A stretch of DNA of 64,000 bases from Perkinsus chesapeaki (GCA_013115145.1 JAAPAO010000020.1:6845-70844); one strand, 5' to 3'; shown: positions 46,944-58,767, counted from the stretch's first letter. Notes: generated from the sequence alone by a model not told the origin. Translations and numbers: made by a program.

Positions 46944-47626
46944 TTAACAGCCGGCTGTATGAGCTGGTAGGTAACGCTTCTACCAGCAGATCCCTAATTG
47001 AGGTAACCGTAACTGGGGTAAGCAGGCAAAGCTTATGCTACCTTTCTGGCTGCTCGTCGAGTACCTAGCAGATTGTAATTTGGGCTCGTTGGCGAACACA
47101 GGCCAGGAGATGTGAAGAGATGATCAATTTTCATTGTTAGTTGCAACCTCTCAGAAAACCTATAAACCTGTGAGCAAATGCATTAGACCCACACCGAAGT
47201 TATCGACCGATAGCTGCCGTACTGGTGTGTACGAGTTTGTCCCGATTGGAAGGGCCCTAAAGGCTGAATGGCAACATTACTGTCGGAGGCGAGGCATCAG
47301 GCTGCGCTCAGATTCGGTATTCGCTTGTGCACCCTTGAACGTTATTGCCCGGAACCAGGCAAGTATGCATGGCACGCTGTGTGTGTTCTCGCTTGATAAA
47401 TCTTCGGTCCTTCCATGCACTTGAGGCACGATGCCCGCGGTACTGGAGAATGTGCTTGCTCAAGGCTTTCGTTACCAGTTTACTGTAAACGAAACATATC
47501 ATCTGCCGACGTAAGCAATCACAATTACCAATAGTAAACTTTGGTAGGAAACGAACAATACAGCAACCGAGTGATGATGGTGGTGATAAGGCAAGTCTAC
47601 AGCAAAGGTGCAATAAGAGCGCATCG

Positions 47627-50600
47627 TCACCGATTTGGAAGGCAATGGTCAGCGCGTTCCTGGTAGTCTCGTGGATGCTCCTCTCCGCGGTGCTTCGCTC
47701 CTCGGCATTTATCCTTCAACTTCCTGAGTTGTTCCCGAGAGAAGAACACTTGCTTCCATGCCCTAAGTGAAGCAATAAAACGCCCAAGCCCAACGCGGAT
47801 GCTCACATTAAAGCTCGTCGCTTCCGCAACAGATTTTGAACGAGATAAGAGTTCATCTCCTGCATGTGCCGCGCCTCCTCGACTCTTTCCTCCTCCACGC
47901 GCCTAGCCGAGTCGTGATCTGAAATGTCGTCAATGCGCTGCTGATTGCTATCACGACCGCTGCGATAGCTTACCGATCCAGGAGGATATATCATCCTGGA
48001 GAGATATGTGATCCAATCTGTCAACAAGGCCATTAGGCAAATCCGCCATCATCAGCTCATCATCGAGTATAGCTCTTCGCTCCCCCACAGTGGGCTGAGC
48101 TGGCTCCTGAAATATCTCTTCGTAAGATCAACAAAACTGAGTCCGCAAACCTCTATCCGGCGCTTCCGCCGAGGCCGCCGGCTCCAAAGCTCTGATTCGT
48201 CACCACTGAAAACTTCGCACTCGTCGCGCACAATGCTCGGAGGCACGGGTAATGACGGGGCAGCAGGAAACGGTTGCTGCATTTCGGCTACTGTGGTCCG
48301 AGGGACAGCCTCAATAGAGGGCTGCGGAGTGACGGGTTCAGGAGCAGGGGCCTTTGATAAAACAGCTTGCGCCACTGTCGGTTCCACCGGTGCGCTGGGC
48401 GTAGACGACTGAGGAGGAGAGACTAGTGATAGACGGGCCCGTCAACAAGGGGAAAATCACCCCCAGCCTCGGCAATGCCCACGCACGAGCTTACCGTGAA
48501 AATCGAGGCCCCAAAGAGAGACGTAGATGGCTCGTCCGGCTCTACGGGTCGTGCACTATCGGCAGGCGTTGGTTTGATAATATTTGTCGGAGCGAATAAC
48601 GGCGAAGCGGGAGCTTTGAGCTCCTCAGCCGCAACGAGATGCTCTTCCACAGGGCCTTTCGCGTCTTTCGAGATAAGCGCTATCTTCGGAATTACTTGTG
48701 CCTTGGCCTCGGGAGGCACCACTGGCTTGAGGCCTAGGCAAAGCACCGCAGGTGCTCGGTGATAGAGGCACCTGCTTACCTTCGAAAATAGGAACCTTTT
48801 CTGTAGTCGGTTTCTTCGCAAGTCTAGGCGACTGGGCACCCGAGGACCGCGACGGAGACAAACGCGCTGCCGGGGACGTTGCCTTTTCACCTTCAGTCGC
48901 CTGCAAATAGAACATGGGAACCAATACGCCAGGCCGTTCAAGCACTTACAGCAAACGGCCCGGTGGTAAGTGGTGGAGCCGCGGCTTTGCTCATGACAGG
49001 TTGGAAAGGCGATACAGAAGCCTTGCTAGTAGCTACATTCTTCGCACCAAAAGGGCTTGAGGAAGGCGCTGCCACAGTCTCGCCAGATACAGCTCCGAAG
49101 GGACTGGTGGAGGACCCCGAAGCGGGTTTACTTGCCGCTCCGAAGGGCCCGCTGGTAGTAGTCGGAAACGCGCTTGCAGTCTTGGCAAATGGTCCCGAGG
49201 ATGCCACCTTCGCGCTAACCCCGAAAGGGCTACTGGACGGTGTTAAGGCTGTCACATGCCCAAATGGAGATTTACCCTACAACGAGTGGCGAACAATCGC
49301 TGAAATTGCACCGCCACTATGGCCTACCGTAACTGCTCCCGGATGCACCGCACCGAAGGGAGTAGCTCCTCCGGGTTTTATCGCTCCAAAGGGAGTAGCT
49401 CCTGCTGATTGCGCCGCACCGAAGGCAGTAGCTCCTGCTGATTGCGCCGCACCGAAGGGAGTAGCTCCTGCTGATTGCGCCGCACCGAAGGGAGTAGCTC
49501 CTGCTGGTTGAACAGCCCCAAATGGAGTAGCTCCAGCCGGTTGCGTCGCAGCAAAGGGGGTCACGTTCGCCTTGGGCAATGCGGTGGCTTTATTGGGCAT
49601 CAGTACAGCTATTTTTTCCTTCAGGGGTTGGGGGGCCTTAGTCGGTCGAACGGGAGGTGGAAGGGACCGTCGGACTGGAGGAGCCGGTCGCATTGGCTTC
49701 ATCACAAATGAGCCAGCAAGTCTGAAGCAGCAGACATCCACACCGCAGGGCAGTGAGGTTTTCCATCACCCCGGGTCTATGGCGCCGATGACGATATCCT
49801 TCAAAGTGACACCCGAGTCCAACAGTTGATCGTACTTCCGTGCTAATATAGGGTCGACCTACAAGGAGAATGAGATTGCATAGAAAATACAAATCGTAGT
49901 TCGGAGTGGCTCGCAATACGGAAAAGGCAGAATCCGAATATGATACAAATGTAACGAAGTACGAACTACAAAGCTTATGTAATGATACAACAAGGGCAAT
50001 ACCCGTCATCTAGTCTATACCTTTCAGAAACATTTTTCGCGCACAAGGCCACCAATTCAGAGAATAAAGAAATCACTTTCGCGAAGAAGGATTACAGCTC
50101 CACGGATAAAGACAGCTATTTCACTTTTTTGAGCTCAGCTAGTTTCAATGTATACAATATAGGTCGGTTTTATATAGGAGCCTTACAGTTTGAGGGAAAG
50201 TGCACCTCATGACGGTGTGATCAGCATTGACGTTCTCTCCCAGACGCTCGGTAAACTCTTTACGAAGTCCCCAAGTCCACGATTCTGGCACTTCCTGATG
50301 GGTCTGGTGCACCTGATATAACATAATCTATACAAGGAAGATTAATCTACTTACCCAATCATCGCTAGATAGCCACCATTTATACGGCAGCCGTAGCATC
50401 CTCGGCGGTAGAAGGCACTCGATCCCCTGCGGAGAGAGGAGCTCGTCGGCAGAAGGGTCAACGTCGAGGTTGGTCGTCGAATCCATCACCTACACCGTAC
50501 AGCTGACCTAGTCAGGAAAAAGGGGGCTCACTCGGCAGCCGTGGTACTGCAAGAATTCAGCGCACATCGAGGGGTCCTCCAAAAACAGCATCTCTTGCAT

Positions 50601-52153
50601 CGACTGAACAAGGAGTACGTCTTGTAGTATGCATAGTTTGGACATCTACCTGTAAAGATACTCTCTCGGGCCTCGGAGCTCTTGCTGGATGCCCCTCTCC
50701 TTTAGGAAGTAAAAACGGCCGGTTAGTTCGGACAACGTCATATAAGACGCGGGAACGGCAAAGGAAGGCGATCTGCAAGAATAGCGATACTCATCATCAC
50801 AGGTTACTCAGACGTTAGCCTTCTACTGGCATGAGAGCAGTTGCGGTGAGGAAGTCCGTCGATGTGCTTGCATACGTTTGGAGCACTCGAGACCACTGAC
50901 CGACTCGAAACCAGTTCACCACGTTTAATGCAAGCCTGAAACAGGTAAGTCAGAACAGGCCGAGTTCCGCGAATCTTCCTCAGATCTCACCTGACATTAG
51001 GGTGGGCGAAGACCTCAGGCTGCTGCTTTGCCAGTTTATCAATGTAGAAGAGCACGCGAGTAGTGTCACCGTTACATAGCAATATTAGTATAATGTACCT
51101 AAGGGCAATACTGCTGATGGATAACATACCGTTAAATCCCACCTGTGGATGGCTGCCTCTCGCGCCACTGTCCTATCGTCCGCCTCTCGATCGTCGTTTT
51201 GCACAACATAGCTGAGCGTTAGAGGATCGATGGTTTGCGCGATCGAGTTCAACGACAGCTGCCAATTGAACTTCCTGTCCGCACCTACATAGCGGACATC
51301 AACACAGGGGCCAATAGGCAGACGGCGGCATACCCTCTCCAAAGTTGCGGCCCCAGAGCCGGAAAATGCTAAGTATCTCGAACCGAAGACACCACTCGTG
51401 GATATCCGTGAAGACCTGGGAGTGGACGAGGTTCTGCACGTGAAGGTCGACCCTCACTGCGCGTGTTCCTGAGCAGGACAAGGATTCATGCTGCTTCACG
51501 CCTACGTGGGGCCTCACGGTCTCGAAGGAAGGAATAAATGTCAAAGTAAGTAGCAAGCTGGCAGTCGGGATGATATCCTTCTTTGGGGTTGATGTCGAAA
51601 TCCAACACATTGTCCAGAAGATACCTGAGAGCAATATCCGTCACGCGCCATGAAATATGGATGCTGACATCATTGAGTCGTAGCATGCCCGCTCGGTCCT
51701 GATATCCGATGCCGAGTACACCTTGTCCGCAGACGACCGCTGGTATCTGTCAAGGAGGGGATCGTTGAGTGATCTAAGAGAAAGTCGGTATCAGCTGGTC
51801 GCCGCCTACTTCTTCACCATCAGACTCGGGTTCGCCTTCGGTCGTCCCTCATAGTCTTCGACGGCTCTCTCAAACTTGTCAATCTGAAACCCGAGTCACC
51901 AATGCCCGTCTCCAAAACGCCTCTTACTTGTCGGGTTTGTTGTCGGTCTAAAACCTCCTTCTCCGAGCAATTGGTCTCAAGTTCCCCAACAGTTCCCCCT
52001 GTTCCTGCATAAACCATACCAACCCGCACACAACGGCTGTCTACCTTCATCAGCACTGCCATCCATGGGGGGAGGTGGCGGTGTCATCACCTCGCTCGAA
52101 TCACTCGTATCAGTATGCCGGCGCTGATGCTGTTGCCGGCCGCGGTTAAGCAT
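47627..52153 (-). CDS. SAC3/GANP-family mRNA-export scaffold with C-terminal FG repeats
   Basis: TREX-2 scaffold linking transcription and mRNA export at nuclear pores. The start ATG at 52151-52153 (MLNRGRQQHQRRHTDTSDSS), then IDKFERAVEDYEGRPKANPS. The SAC3 domain follows in phase-matched exons: VTDIALRYLLDNVLDFD, LATYFDIYSFLRDR joined by a 49-nt intron to TRAVRVDLHVQNL, HEWCLRFEIL, LFYIDKLAKQQPEVFAHPN and QEMLFLEDPSMCAEFLQYHG. Then KWWLSSDDWVHQTHQEVPES, a long intron and VDPILARKYDQLLDSGVTLK. The C-terminal half holds PFG repeats (48955-49560), Pro-rich parts and a helical end (AWKQVFFSREQLRKLKDK), with TGA at 47627-47629. In yeast Sac3 and human GANP the FG repeats precede the SAC3 domain; here they follow it. 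Whether 47627-49740 is one gene with the SAC3 part rests on in-phase joins. Confidence 0.75.
48955..49560 (-). repeat. FG (PFG) nucleoporin-type repeats
   Basis: About six units of a 33-bp repeat encode GAAQSAGATPF variants at about 49345-49545. About seven more divergent PFG/PFA/PFQ units with Ser/Ala/Thr spacers (SSPFGAKNVATSKASVSPF) lie at 48955-49255. Such FG repeats bind transport receptors at the nuclear pore. Confidence 0.85.
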
Positions 52154-52232
52154 ACCCGCAACCACCAGCGGGAGAACTACATCAGGTAGCGCTCGTCGTC
52201 CCCGAACACAACAACAGTGAAGACACTCATGC

Positions 52233-52863
52233 TCATGGCAAGTATTCACTCAGGCGATCTCTGACGCCTTCTTGAAGGGCCGCCATGATCGGCGGCCAGG
52301 CCTCCTCCGTGTAGGTGTATGGATCAGGAATGCTCTCCAGTGTAAGCATCTCGATACGCGTGCCAGCCTAAGCAGGCAGCTGCTACCAATTCGTTCCTCA
52401 GATGAAAGCACGCACGCCGCACTGCTTGGCTAAGGCCTTCAAACGCTCGACGTGTCCCTTGTCCATACCTTAAGCAACTCGTGATCGAGCTAAGATATCT
52501 CCGGTGAGCTGATTCAAGAAACCAATCACCACCATCATACGGTTGTACGCCGGTAAGAACTCGAAGCGAAGAGGACCGCACCTTCCTCGACGCATGTTTC
52601 CGTTCCTGCGTAGTATCGTAACCTTGCGCAGATAACAACTTGATCGCCAAAGGGTTCATGGGCTGGCCCGGTTGAGCATCGAGACCAGCTGACCTGATGA
52701 TTCCAGCTCCTTCCCGCAGACCTAGCCACCTGCCCTACTCGATATTAGGTATATCCTCCGATGATTTGGCGAGAAGATGGTATGAATAATACTGGGCCAC
52801 AGCTGACCGACAGGTGTTCCCTGTGCAGACGAATAGTATGTCTATCGGGGCGGCGGCGCTCAT
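52233..52863 (-). CDS. low-molecular-weight protein tyrosine phosphatase, possibly broken
   Basis: The start ATG at 52861-52863 gives MSAAAPIDILFVCTGNTCRS with the P-loop CxxGNxCRS. A 46-nt intron leads to ESAGLDAQPGQPMNPLAIKL, then QERKHASRKLTGDILARSRV, GMDKGHVERLKALAKQCG and, after a 48-nt intron, RIEMLTLESIPDPYTYTEEA, with the acid-loop Asp-Pro-Tyr. It stops at 52233-52235. Order and spacing fit the bacterial-like (YwlE/Wzb-type) group. A TAA sits in frame between ARSRVA and GMDKGH (about 52470). An alternative acceptor (LDHELLK) instead needs a one-base frameshift at the same place. So the gene is either damaged, affected by a sequence error, or recoded. Neighbours lie 80 and 111 bp away on the same strand. 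Confidence 0.75.
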
Positions 52864-52973
52864 GAGAACGCTGTGCGGCCGCAAGGTGCTAAAGTACCGC
52901 AACACAAGGCGTATTAAGTGTCAGCTCCCATTGGAAATCAATTTCATGGCGCGTGACGTCGCCGCTTCATCTA

Positions 52974-55900
52974 TTAATCGAATTCCACCTCATCATCATC
53001 ATCCCAATCGTCATAAGATTCCTCTCTCTCCAGTGTTGCCTCCCTCTGAAAAGTGATTACCATACAACCAGAAAAGGCGCGGAGACTTCGGCGGTACCCC
53101 CCAGCAGGCCACCCTAGTTAACAAGCCCTTGAAGTAGCTGGTTCGTAGTCTTTAACAGCTCAACAGTTCCATTGCCAAACAGTCTACTATCTTCTGCCTA
53201 CCTTCCCTGTTGCCAACCCCGTGCTTGTACGCTGTACTGCTGCAATCCTATCATCATCTTCACTGCCCTCTGACGGCGGTGTAGGACATTCCTCTGGAAT
53301 TGACTCTTCATCGCACTCTTCTTTCGGGGACACTGAGCAATATCTTCACTCAATCCACCGAGGCCCTACTTCCTACAGAGATCTCGCTGGGCGACCAGTG
53401 CTAGATGGGACGAGGCCGGCAAGGGCTGAAAGACAGGACCCACGATTGCGCCCCAACTAGGCGGTTACCCACCGCCGCCGTTGGCTTCTGGCTGGCCTTC
53501 TGTTGAGTGTCTCCTTCAGTGCCGAGGTTCACTACAATGCGCGGCTTCACGTCCGAGTCTCCTGCGCCGGAAGAGACGGTATTGCTCGCAGAGCGCTACT
53601 TCGCCCTACTGGACCTGTCTCTATCCTCGTTAGCTCGGGAACACTCTGCCGCACCAGAGCCAGTTGGCTTGGATGGCTGTGAGTCCCGAAGCGACGTGGA
53701 GAAAGTCATAGGAGCGTCGGCGTCGTAATTCCCCCGCGAGAGGTCCAAGTCGCTACTCAGCCCCGAAAGTTCATCGCCGTTGCTCCACCGTGGCACTGCC
53801 GGAGTAGCCGGTGACGCGGATGTAGGACTCTCTTCTATGAAGTATGCGTGCTTCTGTTGTGCCCTTACACCCTCGACAGGCGATACAGCTTTCTCTGCGC
53901 TCGAGCCACGATCGACTGACCCAGTGGGCGCCGCAGCGGCGAGTGGCTTCTCACCATCCTAGGAGGAGTTGGTTAAACTACTCTGTAATACACTGAGAAG
54001 CAACGTACCTCTTTAGAATTGCCAAGAGCTGCCACACGCTCCTGCGGCTGCTGCTGCTGCACCCTTGTGTTCGGTAGCGCCACTGTACTCTTATCACTGA
54101 TTGGGGCAGCATGAAGCCGCTGGTTCATCTACAATGGCTCGCGTGGTGTTGCTATCCACTGACGTGATGCATTTACTTCGCTTGTGGAGCCAGCTTCGCC
54201 AGAAATAACATCATCGCTTCCCTTCAGCTTTCCCAGCATACCAATTTTCGCCTAATAATGCGGAACTTCCAACAGCTAGCATCCCCAAAGAGAATCACGG
54301 CAATAGTCGTCCACCTGTGCCTTATCATCAACACTCTGCCATCGACGCAGACGGTCCACTTCCTCGAGCAGTTTCTCTGACTGTCCCCTCAAGTCCCTCA
54401 CCTCCCCTTTCACGCTATCAACGACCCCCTTCAACTTCCTCATCTCTCCCACAGCACCCTCTACGGTGGTGATGCCCTTAACCCTATCGACCAAAGCCCT
54501 CTCATCAACCTCCAGCTTATCCACTCTCCTCTCAATTATCTCTTCCCATCCATCCTCCTCAGTATACCTCTGCCACAACTCCCCCAGCTTCTCTCTGTCC
54601 TGCACCAAGCTCTCTTCTATCATCGCGATGACATCTTCTCTGCCTTTGTTCCTCCACAGTTCATCAACCTTTTTGCCGTCCCTGGATATCTTCGCCTCAG
54701 CCTCCTCGAGCCGGTCTGCCAACCCATCAACTTTTTCCTCGATTTCTGTTACTCTGCTGCTTCGCTCCGCTGTAACCGACGACCTCATTTGCTCAACGCT
54801 ACGCTGGAGCCCCGAGAACTTCCGCTCCAGCTCTTCGCCTACCATACCCACTTTTCCGCCGCACTCCTTGTCCCCCAGCAATTTTCTCAGATGCGCTTCC
54901 ATCTCTCCCAGCTTGCCGTTGCGCCTATTAACATCCTCAACGACCCCCGCCAAATTGGTGGAGAGCTCATCTGAAAGTATCAACGTAACCACGAGACCCA
55001 CTCGGGTCGAGATCGGAATACAAATCGGTAAAGAATACAATACACAGATTGTTCGTTTTTGAAGAGCCCCACCCTGCAGCTCCTTACGACGAGCGAGTTA
55101 GGGCTCGAGCCTCATATAGCGCTCGAATTCAAACTACTTTGCAACAAAAAGTTACAGTAGAGGAGTCCCTCCATGGACCATAAATTCATAGACTGAACCT
55201 TTACATACTCATTTACATTCATAATGAGTATGTAAAGTACCAGAGAGTATGGTGGGAATAACAGGCAATGCGGGAAAGAGATGGTATGTGTCTCCAAGAC
55301 AACGGACAAGATAGAGAGCTTATACAGTAAGACCTTTGGAAAACTCCCCAACGACGAGCTGCGAGAGGTTTCAACGCAACTGCAGTAACTTCGAAGAGTA
55401 ACTCGTAGCTTACCTATCATTGCCCTTTGCTGAGCACTCTGTGTCTCCAATGCCTCCACCGCGGCCTTCACCTCGCCCACATTCACGGCTGCTATATGCC
55501 TCCCCCCTCCTCCTCCACTGTCCATCCTTCTCTGCAACCTTTCTATCGCTTCCGCCTGTCCACTGATAGCCTTCCTTAATCTAGCCATTGAGTCCTCAAC
55601 ACACTCTATAGAGGACCCCATCCGTGGCGATATTCCCTCCAACTTCTTCTCTATTTCTGATATCCTCATTAACATTGACCTCTCCACGCTTTCTTGAAAC
55701 CCATCAAGCTTCGCATCCAGCGCCTTCTCAATGCTCTCCAGCCTAACCCTGAGTGCACTGTCCACCGTACTGAGTTGGTCCCTAGTAACACTCTCGCCAG
55801 AAGGACCACGGTGCCCCCAGGCATCACTGGTGCAGGGCGACCTGTCGCCTTCCACGAAGCCATCCATCCTAATCGACTGTCGTCTGCACTCGTTCTTCAC

Positions 55901-56225
55901 CGCTTCCATCTCCCTTTGTATCAGAGCCACTTCGCTGGCCATTCTCCTCTCCAGAGCTGCAATGGCATTCCCCGCTTCACTCGAGGCCCCTCTAGCAGCT
56001 GCCTGCTGAGCCTGAGTATGGAAGCTGCGTATCAAACTGCTTCTGTGGGGCCACTTCTTTTATTCGATGGAGCTCGTGTATAAGACCATCTATCGCCTCC
56101 TGCTGGCGTAGCATAGCCGAGGCCACATCGTACCTGAGCCGCTTGAGGACTGCCCTCAGCTTGCCCCTCGCCCAGGAGACGTAGCTCATCACTGCTTGCG
56201 AATGACTACAGTACCAACGCACCAT
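52974..56225 (-). CDS. long coiled-coil protein with acidic tail
   Basis: The family is not identified. The start is possibly the ATG at 56223-56225 (MVRWYCSHSQAVMSYVSWAR), then KLRAVLKRLRYDVASAMLRQ. A 42-nt intron leads to ARGASSEAGNAIAALERRMA and heptad-rich segments (ALDAKLDGFQESVERSMLMR, DSMARLRKAISGQAEAIERL). The second half (54276-54960) is dense coiled coil (EEKVDGLADRLEEAEAKISR, VDSVKGEVRDLRGQSEKLLE). Later exons are Ser-rich (LSSDLDLSRGNYDADAPMTF) and acidic (EECDEESIPEECPTPPSEGS). The end is EESYDDWDDDDEVEFD at TAA 52974-52976. The acidic Trp-containing tail resembles that of the OFD1-like protein. Exons between 53000 and 54276 are incomplete. Confidence 0.6.
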
Positions 56226-56285
56226 ATCCGTTCGCAATCAGTAAGTATCAATTTTTATTATATCTGTCGGATACAGCAATATTAA

Positions 56286-56709
56286 CTAATTAGGAGGGCA
56301 GGAGCACAAGGAAGCCGGGACCAACGAATGCCAAGCCGTCGCTCTATCTGTCTCTAGTGGATAGCGGTGCCCGTCGCACAGTAGCTCAGTACGAGACTGT
56401 TGGCAAGCCGTAGGAGGGAGATAACATACGTCGCGTTCCCTGGTGCTGATGCCGATCTAGGGGAATCAATTGAATGACGTCGAGTATAGGAGCGATGGAC
56501 CTGCAGCAACCCTTGCACCCGGGTTCGATCCCTGGCACAGGCACCTCGACAAAAGGCATTTTAGAAGCTGCCGCCCCGCCGAAGAGTGACGTCGGTAGGT
56601 CTCTGGATGATATCGACCGCGGAGGTGACCGTCCAATCTCCATCAGGTGCTTATCAGTCTCTGCCAGTATTTTGGCCACAGCATTCCTATCATACCTGCA
56701 GTCCGACAT
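56286..56709 (-). CDS. hypothetical protein, Ser/Arg-rich, with tRNA-like intron
   Basis: The ATG at 56707-56709 lies one base after the TAA of the upstream gene. It encodes MSDCRYDRNAVAKILAETDK, SPPRSISSRDLPTSLFGG and SKMPFVE. After the 44-nt intron 56501-56544 it continues with VHRSYTRRHSIDSPRSASAP, then a 33-nt intron, SRTELLCDGHRYPLETDRAT and CPPN at TAG 56286-56288. No domain is recognised. It may belong to the coiled-coil gene downstream if a further intron removes the stop. Confidence 0.4.
56501..56544 (-). other. 44-nt intron with reverse-orientation T-arm/B-box
   Basis: GTGCCT...CTGCAG. The plus strand reads CACCCGGGTTCGATCCC across it, and the same 17 bases occur on the minus strand in the intron at 57462-57506. 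The unspliced frame is also open, so removal is likely rather than certain. Confidence 0.6.
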
Positions 56710-56710
56710 T

Positions 56711-57656
56711 TTAGAGGCAAAACTGGCTAACTCCTACATAGACGATGCCAGTGAAGGCGAAAGGCCTAAGTTCGGGGAATATTGCATAAACGGGCTGCTC
56801 TTCCCTAGGGAACGGTCGTCCAACTAAAATCACTATTTGTTCGGAAACAACGTCATCCCATCGGTAGCTTCGCCGTGGCGGCCGCTGACCAGCGTATTCT
56901 GACACCTCTATCCATGTGGCTATCAACGACATGTTCTCTATGTAAAACTCTTGCCAGTAGGCGTTCCCTTCCTTCGTCTACTGCTGCCTCTTCTTCCCCA
57001 GTCTCAGCCGTCACCGTATTCCTCCGCTGTGCCCCTCGCTCCCTCAATGGTCTTGTACCCTCCATCTTTCGCTGGCCAGTCTGGTGACCGCCGCCACCAG
57101 TAGCCGTTGCCGTTCGTTTGTGTTGCTGCAGCGCTATCGGTTTCGGATCTTTAGTGTTATCGAATGTCCTTCGCCAAGTGTTAATTGCTTGCTCCTCTCC
57201 TACATACCCAAATTCCTTCACATTCGGCATCGTTCGCGCAAAGTCCTTCGCCCGCGGGCAGTCTACACCGATAAGGTCACTATCTTGCCACCTCCCATGT
57301 ATCCTAAGCGACCACCTCGGCTCCCCACAGGAACTCGATCCTTACCGGGAGAGTACGTCTTTGGCAGCCTCAGGAAAAATCTCAGACGGAGGCTCTCTGT
57401 TAGTTCTCACGAACTTCGTGCCGATCTCAACACGCTTGTAGAAGGTAGTCCCCAAAGCCTGCTAAAAATGCATGCTGCGGGGATCGAACCCGGGTGGATA
57501 ATTCACCTTGGCCATCGTAGATAGACCGACCAACTCCGGCACTTTGTCATATGCATATACCCTAGGCTGTTTCTGGTTCACCAAGGTCGCTGGGACCTCC
57601 TCGCCTTCCTTCAGTGGATACAGTGAATGTTGCACTTTGTACCTCCCTCTGGCCAT
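56711..57656 (-). CDS. hypothetical protein, about 290 aa
   Basis: The start ATG at 57654-57656 gives MARGRYKVQHSLYPLKEGEE, then YDKVPELVGLSTMAK. The 45-nt intron 57462-57506 (in-frame stop if kept) leads to QALGTTFYKRVEIGTKFVRT. A second intron leads to LIGVDCPRAKDFARTMPNVK, then INTWRRTFDNTKDPKPIALQ, a Gly/Arg-rich stretch (ATGGGGHQTGQRKMEGTRPL), YAGQRPPRRSYRWDDVVSEQ and PELRPFAFTGIVYVGVSQF, with TAA at 56711-56713. The basic N-terminus could be an import leader. No family recognised. Confidence 0.5.
57462..57506 (-). other. 45-nt intron made largely of a T-arm/B-box
   Basis: GTGAAT...TTTTAG. On the minus strand it contains CACCCGGGTTCGATCCCC, a perfect B box with the T-stem 5' strand. The length is a multiple of three but an in-frame TAG at its end forces removal. 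Splicing joins STMAK to QALGTTF. Confidence 0.75.
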
Positions 57657-57680
57657 AAATGGTAACCCATGAGCGAGTGC

Positions 57681-58767
57681 CTAAGCAGACTTGCCTATAG
57701 CAGCAGAAGCATTGATAACATAGAGTTCTATCATCAAGACATATACGATGTCAGTGGCTAATATGCCACTCAGTAAGAGCTTCTTACCGCTATCCGAGGC
57801 TATGCTTGGGCACAGTAGCCTTCTTACTAAGAAGGTAACATGTACCGAAGTTACGGACAGGTGCCTTCTCAATTACGGCAGTCTGCATTGAACAGAATTT
57901 AGAACATTCTCATCAGCATTACTCAACGACGCACACCGTAGGCGACATACGCGCAGGTGAGTCGACCGAAGCTAAGATATTCACTCACAATGTCCTTCTC
58001 CTTCAATCCAAAGTAGTTCAGGGCTTTCACAGCACTGTTCGCCAGACCTATTGGATCAGTTGCCCAAGGCCTCAACAGTATCATTATCTCCGACTCTGAG
58101 ATGTCACCTGCCTCAGAACTCTATCCAGATCTTCCACTGACTACTAGTTCACTTACCAAGAACAGGTGAGGTACTAGTCCAGGACGTGAAGTCCTCAGGG
58201 CCCCGCTCTAGCCCATCGCCGTGCCTGTCAGTAGAGCCAAATGGCAAAGCCTCCAATGGAGACCTACATTCGTATCCACTCCACGAACTGTCTGCCTACT
58301 GTACACCGTGGATGGGCCAAGCCAAGGAGGATAAACCGTGGCCGCGAATAGGAGTAAATACTCATGACAGAGCAACTGAGAAGTCTCCAGCAAGCCAGAG
58401 GCGCAAAGCTGGGTTCTCTACAAAACTCAGCGCGCTCAAATCGTAAGTCGCTACCGATACACTGCGACAGCGCGAGCCTACTCCTACTGGCTCCTTACTT
58501 GTGGGTAATAAAAAGACTGCATCGAACGGAGACACCCTTAGACATGTAATTCAGGGTTAGGGGTGACAGGACTATGCAAAGTACCCGCCTGACTTTTGCA
58601 TAGTCTCTCGTATAGGCTGTGCGATAACAATGGCGACGGCGGCGGCCTATACCGTATATCCCACTAGTGTTATCCACTAACTCGAGTTCAATATGATAGG
58701 AAAGATAGTTGAGTATAGTCATTAGTATCACAGCGGCTGCCAAACAGAACTGAGTAAACTGTGGCAT
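57681..58767 (-). CDS. hypothetical protein with N-terminal membrane segment
   Basis: The start ATG at 58765-58767 encodes MPQFTQFCLAAAVILMTILN, a signal peptide or anchor. The frame continues through a basic stretch (GRRRRHCYRTAYTRDYAKV) to LFITHN. In-phase introns give VSVATYDLSALSFVENPALR, DSSWSGYECRSPLEALPFGS, EDFTSWTSTSPVLGDISESE (across a GTAAGT intron), IMILLRPWATDPIGLANSAV and LNYFGLKEKDI. It ends ELYVINASAAIGKSA at TAG 57681-57683. The family is unknown. It ends 25 bp before the next gene's start on the same strand. Confidence 0.5.

Noticed and set aside
48879-49511. 210-aa plus-strand frame rich in KGVAPADCAAP repeats
   Set aside because: It is the antisense of the FG-repeat region. 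Its periodicity is fully explained by the minus-strand 33-bp repeat encoding PFG units.
54466-55062. 198-aa plus-strand Ser/Leu-rich frame
   Set aside because: Antisense of the dense coiled-coil exon at 54276-54960. A Ser/Leu-rich complement is what a Glu/Lys-rich coil produces.
56470-56550. Plus-strand tRNA gene around GGGTTCGATCCC
   Set aside because: The T-arm pairs but no 5' acceptor strand or A box lies at the right distance upstream. Best explained as an intron of a minus-strand gene.
58186-58446. 86-aa plus-strand frame
   Set aside because: The minus strand here has a strong GTAAGT donor at the matching phase and joins to DISESEIMILLRPW, so the minus-strand gene explains the region.
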